Below, one piece after another: positions 13,120 through 16,705 of a stretch of 16,705 bases of DNA. The translations under genes were made by a program, and so were the position numbers. The notes beneath the pieces are model-generated. The model was given only the letters and a program-made list of their open reading frames with translations, did no database searches and had not been told where the DNA came from. Source of the DNA: DASROJ01 sp035646975 (GTDB lineage: Bacteria > Acidobacteriota > Polarisedimenticolia > JACPZX01 > DASXTC01). Within the stretch, counting starts at the first letter, position 1. Every line of letters begins with the position of its first letter. The stretch spans positions 1 through 16,705 of the forward strand of contig DASROJ010000106.1 in the NCBI GenBank assembly GCA_035646975.1. The letters are read 5' to 3'.

Positions 13120-15222
13120 TCATGGCAGCTTGAGCCGGAGCTTCGCTTCGATGAGACGCCCCGGCAGCGGATACCGTGCGACGTCGACCGTCTTCACGTT
13201 GAAGATGTTGTCGGCTTCGACGGTGAATTCCAGCCGCGTCGAAAGGCTTCGCGTGAATCCGGCGTTGTGAAAATAGCGCCCGGGTATCCTCAGCAGGTTC
13301 GGATTGATGCCCGACCCTCCCACGGCGGCCGCGGCCGAGTCGACGAAATTGGGCCCCACGTAGCTGAACTCGTAGAAGGGACGGCCCCACCTTTTCGCCA
13401 GCGCCGCGCGGGCCGACACCTCATGGCGGGGCCTGCCGGGCAGATCGTTTCCGCCGCGAAATGTGTCGCTGAGATCCCGGGAGATCTGCCAGGTGTAATT
13501 GAGATCTCCGTTGAAACAGCCGAAGAGTCCCAGCGCCAGCGAGAGCTCGGCCCCCATCACACGCGCGCCCTCGATGTTCTGGGCGGTGACATGGCTCTGC
13601 GATACCTGGACGAACTGGATCAGGTTGTCCGCGTCCCGGCGGAACAGCGTGGTCTCCAGGTGCAGACGATCCAGCGGGCCGCTACCCCCTGGCCGACCCA
13701 GCTCCCAGGAGGCGCCCAGGTCGTAGTTCCATCCGATCTCGGGCGAAAGATTCTCGCTACCCGACACGGTGCCCTGATCTCCGAACAACTCGGTGAACGT
13801 GGGGACCCGGTAGAAACGACCGGCGCTGGCCCTCAGGTTGAAGCGGGGACGTGGCCGCCAGGCCGTGCCGAGGCGCGCGATGAGCTGCGAGTCGCCGTGC
13901 AGGCTGGCGGGCGGAGGCGGCACGCCGGGCGGCGAGGAAAACCGGTTGGTGAAACTTTCCCATCGTGCCGACGGGCTGACGATGAGCCGGCCACCGGCGA
14001 AATGGATCTCGTCCTCGGCGCTCAGTGTCAAGGACAGGCGCCTGGCGGTTCCGCGGTCGGCGATCGGATTGGTCCACTCGGTGCGCTGCGCCGTCTCTCT
14101 GCGTGAAGAGATCAGAAGCCCCAGGTACTGACCGACACCACCGGCCATCGAGGGATGCCATCGCAGCGAGAACGAAGGCCCCGCGGCGTCCATGATGTTG
14201 CGTGAGTCGGCCGACACACCGCCGGTGGTTCCTCCGGCGCGATCCTTGAACTGCTGCCAGGTCCGGCTGTAGTAGGCGTCCAGGTTCAGCTGGAGGGAGC
14301 CGCCGGCAAGATGCTCTTCGGCCAGACCGGCTTTCACGAGACTTCGCACCATCTCCGAACGGGCGTCGAGCGACTGGAACGCGTCGATGCCCGGCACCCC
14401 CTGTCGGCGCTGCGTGAGGGTCGCCTCCACCTCCACGCGCCCCCCTTCGTGGATACCGAAGCCCGCGCGGCCCAGGAGGTCGGCCATCCAGAACCGGTTG
14501 TTCAGACGCGTCTCGAACCCGTCATCACCTGCTTCGGTGAGCGTGCCGTTGTTGTCGAAGAAACGATAGTCTCCCTCGCTGCGCGTCACGTCAACGGAGA
14601 TCAGGCCGTCGGAGCCGCCGCCGGATCCATTGGACCTTGACGGCGCTGACGACCATGACGCGAGACCCGACGCTTCGCCCGTTCCGTACGAGCCGTACGA
14701 AACGCTGCAGGCCCCCGCGGCGTGCCCGGCGGCCGGGCGTCTGGTGCGGATATTGATCGCGCCACCGATGGCTCCGCCTCCCAGGAACGCCGGCGTGAAG
14801 CCACGATATATCTCGATCGAGTCGATGCTCGACAAGGAGAAGTCGGCCAGATTGACCCCGCCTCCCATCGCGGGATTCACCAGCACTCCGTCGACGTAGA
14901 AGTTGACCTGCTCGGCAGTGGAGCCTCGGATCGATACCGTGGCGAACGCCCCGAGCCCGCCATACGAGCGCACCTGGAGACCCACAGCCTCGGCGAGCAG
15001 ATCGGTCAGCGAGGTGATCCGCGATTCGAACTGGTCGGCATGGATGGTGGTGACGGATCCGGTGAGATCGACCGGCGCGGTGGCCCCTTCCCCTTCGACA
15101 TGGACCGTCTCCTGCTCGTTCTGCGCGCTGGTGGCCAGGGCCTGGCTGTCCGGTATCGACGCCAGCGCGAACAGACAGGGGAGTGTCATCCCCTTCATCC
15201 TCAGCACGCGCAATAGGCTCAT
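13120..15222 (-). CDS. TonB-dependent outer-membrane receptor, BtuB-like candidate
   Basis: About 700 residues. A signal peptide (MSLLRVLRMKGMTLPCLFAL, cleavage near SQALA) leads to a TonB-box-like ETVHVEGE and a plug domain with ITSLTDLLAEAVGLQV, ATVSIRGSTAEQVNFYVDG, NLADFSLSSIDSIEIYRG and GGAIGGAINIRT. The rest is a 22-strand-type barrel that ends in RYPLPGRLIEAKLRLKL, a typical terminal strand. It would import a scarce nutrient with TonB-ExbBD energy; neighbours (propeller lipoprotein, BtuCD-type importer) suggest a corrinoid. Start choice is open: ATGs at 15258, 15246, 15234 and 15222 are in frame and spaced by a 12-bp repeat. I take 15222 because it gives a compact signal peptide and has GGGGA just upstream; the ATG at 15258 overlaps the upstream stop (TGATG) and would give 712 residues. 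A frame open to 15615 is a shadow of the upstream gene. Confidence 0.9.
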   Translation of the reverse strand: MSLLRVLRMKGMTLPCLFALASIPDSQALATSAQNEQETVHVEGEGATAPVDLTGSVTTIHADQFESRITSLTDLLAEAVGLQVRSYGGLGAFATVSIRGSTAEQVNFYVDGVLVNPAMGGGVNLADFSLSSIDSIEIYRGFTPAFLGGGAIGGAINIRTRRPAAGHAAGACSVSYGSYGTGEASGLASWSSAPSRSNGSGGGSDGLISVDVTRSEGDYRFFDNNGTLTEAGDDGFETRLNNRFWMADLLGRAGFGIHEGGRVEVEATLTQRRQGVPGIDAFQSLDARSEMVRSLVKAGLAEEHLAGGSLQLNLDAYYSRTWQQFKDRAGGTTGGVSADSRNIMDAAGPSFSLRWHPSMAGGVGQYLGLLISSRRETAQRTEWTNPIADRGTARRLSLTLSAEDEIHFAGGRLIVSPSARWESFTNRFSSPPGVPPPPASLHGDSQLIARLGTAWRPRPRFNLRASAGRFYRVPTFTELFGDQGTVSGSENLSPEIGWNYDLGASWELGRPGGSGPLDRLHLETTLFRRDADNLIQFVQVSQSHVTAQNIEGARVMGAELSLALGLFGCFNGDLNYTWQISRDLSDTFRGGNDLPGRPRHEVSARAALAKRWGRPFYEFSYVGPNFVDSAAAAVGGSGINPNLLRIPGRYFHNAGFTRSLSTRLEFTVEADNIFNVKTVDVARYPLPGRLIEAKLRLKLP

Positions 15223-15258
15223 CGTCGTCCCCATCGTCGTGACCATCGTCGTGGCCAT
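15223..15258 (-). repeat. Three tandem 12-bp units at the start of the receptor gene
   Basis: Read on the minus strand, ATGGCCACGACG, ATGGTCACGACG and ATGGGGACGACG follow one another, and then the ATG at 15222. Each unit encodes M-x-T-T and brings an in-frame ATG, so loss or gain of a unit would change only the length of the N-terminus and the distance between the upstream stop and the final start codon. Confidence 0.75.
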
Positions 15259-16493
15259 CAAGGAGGACAATCGCCGGTGGTGAAAGAGCGCGGGGTCCCG
15301 GTGGACGACTTGCCGTACGCGGTCTGTCCCTTGATGCGCCCGAGATAGAAAAAGGCGCGTCCCGCCGCAGGGACACCCGCGTCGGGATGATCGGATGTCG
15401 TCAGGTTGAAGGAGTTGTCCTCCATGCAGACCACCGTGCCGGGCAGAGGGCCGGCAGCTGCGGGCAGGTCGCCGCGGACGATGTCGTATGTGGCCGATGA
15501 GGAAATGAAATTCCACTTCACGTAGGTATCGGTCGATCCCGCGGCCATGACGGTCACCAGGTCGAGCTGCGGGACGAATGCCGGCGCGTCCGACGGCGAA
15601 GTCAGGCTGCGGCACCGCGCCGCCTCCATGCCGTCGTTGACGCCGTCGCCGTCGGTGTCCGCGCGCAGCGGGTCGCTGCCGTACCAGAGGGTCTCGTCGA
15701 CGTCGGGCAGGCCATCGCCGTCGGTGTCGGGGCCGGAAGGTGTCGGCGAGGGAATCGAATTGACCGCCACCACCGCGTCGAGATCGAAGCCTTCCGCCGA
15801 ACCGGCGAACCCGGTGGCCAGCCCCAGGTCGGTGATCAGGATGTACCGAGCCGAAGTCAATCCCACCGCGGACAGATCGAACGCGTCGCCACCGGCGCCC
15901 GATACGCCGCCGCGGCCGTTCGGGTCCCAGACGTCAGGGTCGTCGGGAATCGTCCAGTTGCCGGTGAAGGTCGGCGTGATACCCGCCAACCCCCGCAGCA
16001 GCGGCAACGCCGACGAAGGGGTCGCGTCCTGTCCCACGAATTGCAGCGCATTGGGGTCGTAGGGGAACTGATGGAAGGTGACTCCGTCGTCGCTCACCGA
16101 TACCGAGCCGGGTTCGGCGAACACCGAGTAGGGCTGGTTCGGATCGGTCGGCACGGTGGTCTTGAAAAATGCGTTTTCGAAGACGATGAAGTCGGGGCCC
16201 GGGCCGTCGACGATGACGTTGTCGGTGAATCTCAGCAGAATCCAGCCGTTGTGGCCCAGCGACACGGTGCTCGTGGAGCCGGTGTTGGGCAGCGAGTCTC
16301 CCGGCGGACCGAGCACGATGCCGGGCAGCTCCGGGACGCGCAACCCGCTTTCCGGTGGAGTAAAGCTCACGCTGTAGGCGACGACCTCGTCCGCGAAGCA
16401 GTCCACGGTCCGCGCCACCGCGAGGCTTCCGGCGGGAAGAAAGGCGGTGATTGCGGCAAGCATCGCGATGGCACGGAGACGTGACCGCTTCAT
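15258..16493 (-). CDS. Secreted surface protein with TSP3-like calcium loops, receptor-operon partner
   Basis: The 411-residue protein has a signal peptide (MKRSRLRAIAMLAAITAFLP, cleavage near AVA-RT). Residues of about 35-255 form a beta-rich domain with the marks LGHNGWILLRFTDNVIVDG and PDFIVFENAF, plus SVSVSDDGVTFHQFPYDP and FDLSAVGLTSARYILITD, a type I recall from cell-surface proteins near TonB receptors. Then come two acidic D-x-D-G-D-G loops (DTDGDGLPDVDE and DTDGDGVNDGMEA), as in thrombospondin type-3 calcium-binding repeats. The last 100 residues are an Ig/FN3-like module (VKWNFISSSATYDIVRGDL, FFYLGRIKGQTAYGKSS) ending in GDCPP. No lipobox or LPxTG is present. Its TGA overlaps the first possible ATG of the receptor gene, and its own start is 13 nt after the stop of the next upstream gene. 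A role in binding the receptor's ligand is inferred only from context. Confidence 0.82.
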   Translation of the reverse strand: MKRSRLRAIAMLAAITAFLPAGSLAVARTVDCFADEVVAYSVSFTPPESGLRVPELPGIVLGPPGDSLPNTGSTSTVSLGHNGWILLRFTDNVIVDGPGPDFIVFENAFFKTTVPTDPNQPYSVFAEPGSVSVSDDGVTFHQFPYDPNALQFVGQDATPSSALPLLRGLAGITPTFTGNWTIPDDPDVWDPNGRGGVSGAGGDAFDLSAVGLTSARYILITDLGLATGFAGSAEGFDLDAVVAVNSIPSPTPSGPDTDGDGLPDVDETLWYGSDPLRADTDGDGVNDGMEAARCRSLTSPSDAPAFVPQLDLVTVMAAGSTDTYVKWNFISSSATYDIVRGDLPAAAGPLPGTVVCMEDNSFNLTTSDHPDAGVPAAGRAFFYLGRIKGQTAYGKSSTGTPRSFTTGDCPP

Positions 16494-16506
16494 GATCGCG
16501 CGGACC

Positions 16507-16705
16507 CTACTGCAGCGGCGGCTGAACGGAGCTCAGCCGGCTTGCACGCTTGACGAAACGCTTCAGGACTTTCGCCAGATCGGGCGGCAGCTGACCGTTG
16601 ACCTTGGGGCCGCTGTAAATCAGGTCGTAATCCACCGTCGCGAGCAAGGATCGACCGCTCAATGCGAACAGGTTGAACCCATCGTGATACGCGGAGATGC
16701 CCAGG
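16507..16705 (-). CDS. Unknown protein, C-terminal 65 residues (truncated by window edge)
   Basis: The minus frame enters from the right edge and ends at TAG (16509-16507). The visible residues begin LGISAYHDGFNLFALSGRS and continue through VDYDLIYSGPKVNGQLPPDL to a basic tail (KVLKRFVKRASRLSS). Composition is protein-like, and the stop lies 13 nt before the start of the TSP3-type surface protein, so it is probably the preceding gene of the same operon. I do not recognise the family. The mixed Tyr/Asp strands followed by a basic helix do not look like the end of a BtuF-type binding protein. Confidence 0.6.
   Translation of the reverse strand, partial: LGISAYHDGFNLFALSGRSLLATVDYDLIYSGPKVNGQLPPDLAKVLKRFVKRASRLSSVQPPLQ

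Noticed and set aside
12991..14106. Open plus-strand frame of 371 codons opposite the receptor C-terminus
   Set aside because: Same low-complexity antisense character, and it spans the junction of two real minus-strand genes.
16519..16539. Perfect 7-bp inverted repeat CGGCTGA / TCAGCCG near the right edge
   Set aside because: It lies inside the coding end of the truncated protein, has no T-run after it, and the next gene starts closely downstream, so a terminator role is unlikely.
1..16705. tRNA, rRNA, CRISPR array, insertion sequence or attachment site
   Set aside because: Looked for on both strands by eye; no cloverleaf, rRNA core motif, spaced direct repeats, transposase or integrase motif was found.

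Overview
The window is GC-rich, gene-dense DNA from a diderm (Gram-negative type) bacterium. It encodes a TonB-dependent outer-membrane receptor, a lipoprotein with a clear lipobox and several signal-peptide proteins. Two surface proteins have a style (TSP3-like calcium loops, FFYLGR...YG-type C-terminal module) that I associate with Acidobacteriota and related deep lineages; that placement is only a low-confidence inference. No rRNA, tRNA, CRISPR, transposase or integrase was seen, and nothing suggests a mobile element.

Layout. (1) 1-567, minus: the N-terminal 189 codons of a secreted protein that runs off the left edge, with a strong promoter candidate (TTGACA-17-TATGAA) about 110 nt upstream. 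(2) 829-3430, plus: a three-gene operon with 4-nt overlaps, encoding a CYTH-domain protein, a MurU-like sugar nucleotidyltransferase with a left-handed beta-helix tail, and an AmgK-like sugar kinase. The last two resemble the MurNAc/GlcNAc recycling shunt that makes UDP-sugar from free amino sugar. (3) 7690-3421, minus: TldD, TldE/PmbA and an exported TPR plus double aspartic-peptidase protein, each start overlapping or abutting the previous stop. (4) 7762-10923, plus: a BtuC/FecCD-type permease, its ATPase, a GNAT acetyltransferase and a SAM methyltransferase, tightly coupled. (5) 16705-10946, minus: the end of an unknown protein, a secreted TSP3-type surface protein, a TonB-dependent receptor, a beta-propeller surface lipoprotein and a small exported protein, packed as one operon that converges on block 4.

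Blocks 4 and 5 together look like one uptake system: surface capture proteins, a TonB-dependent receptor and an inner-membrane ABC importer. The beta-propeller lipoprotein next to the receptor recalls the BtuG-BtuB pairing of Bacteroides, so cobalamin or another corrinoid is the leading guess for the ligand; heme or a siderophore is not excluded. No periplasmic binding protein and no cobalamin riboswitch is visible here. The operon's own promoter lies beyond the right edge.

Other signals include short-leader or leaderless promoter candidates at tldD and at the CYTH gene, a 29-nt near-perfect inverted repeat over the CYTH promoter, and a 12-bp tandem repeat that puts four in-frame ATGs at the start of the receptor gene.
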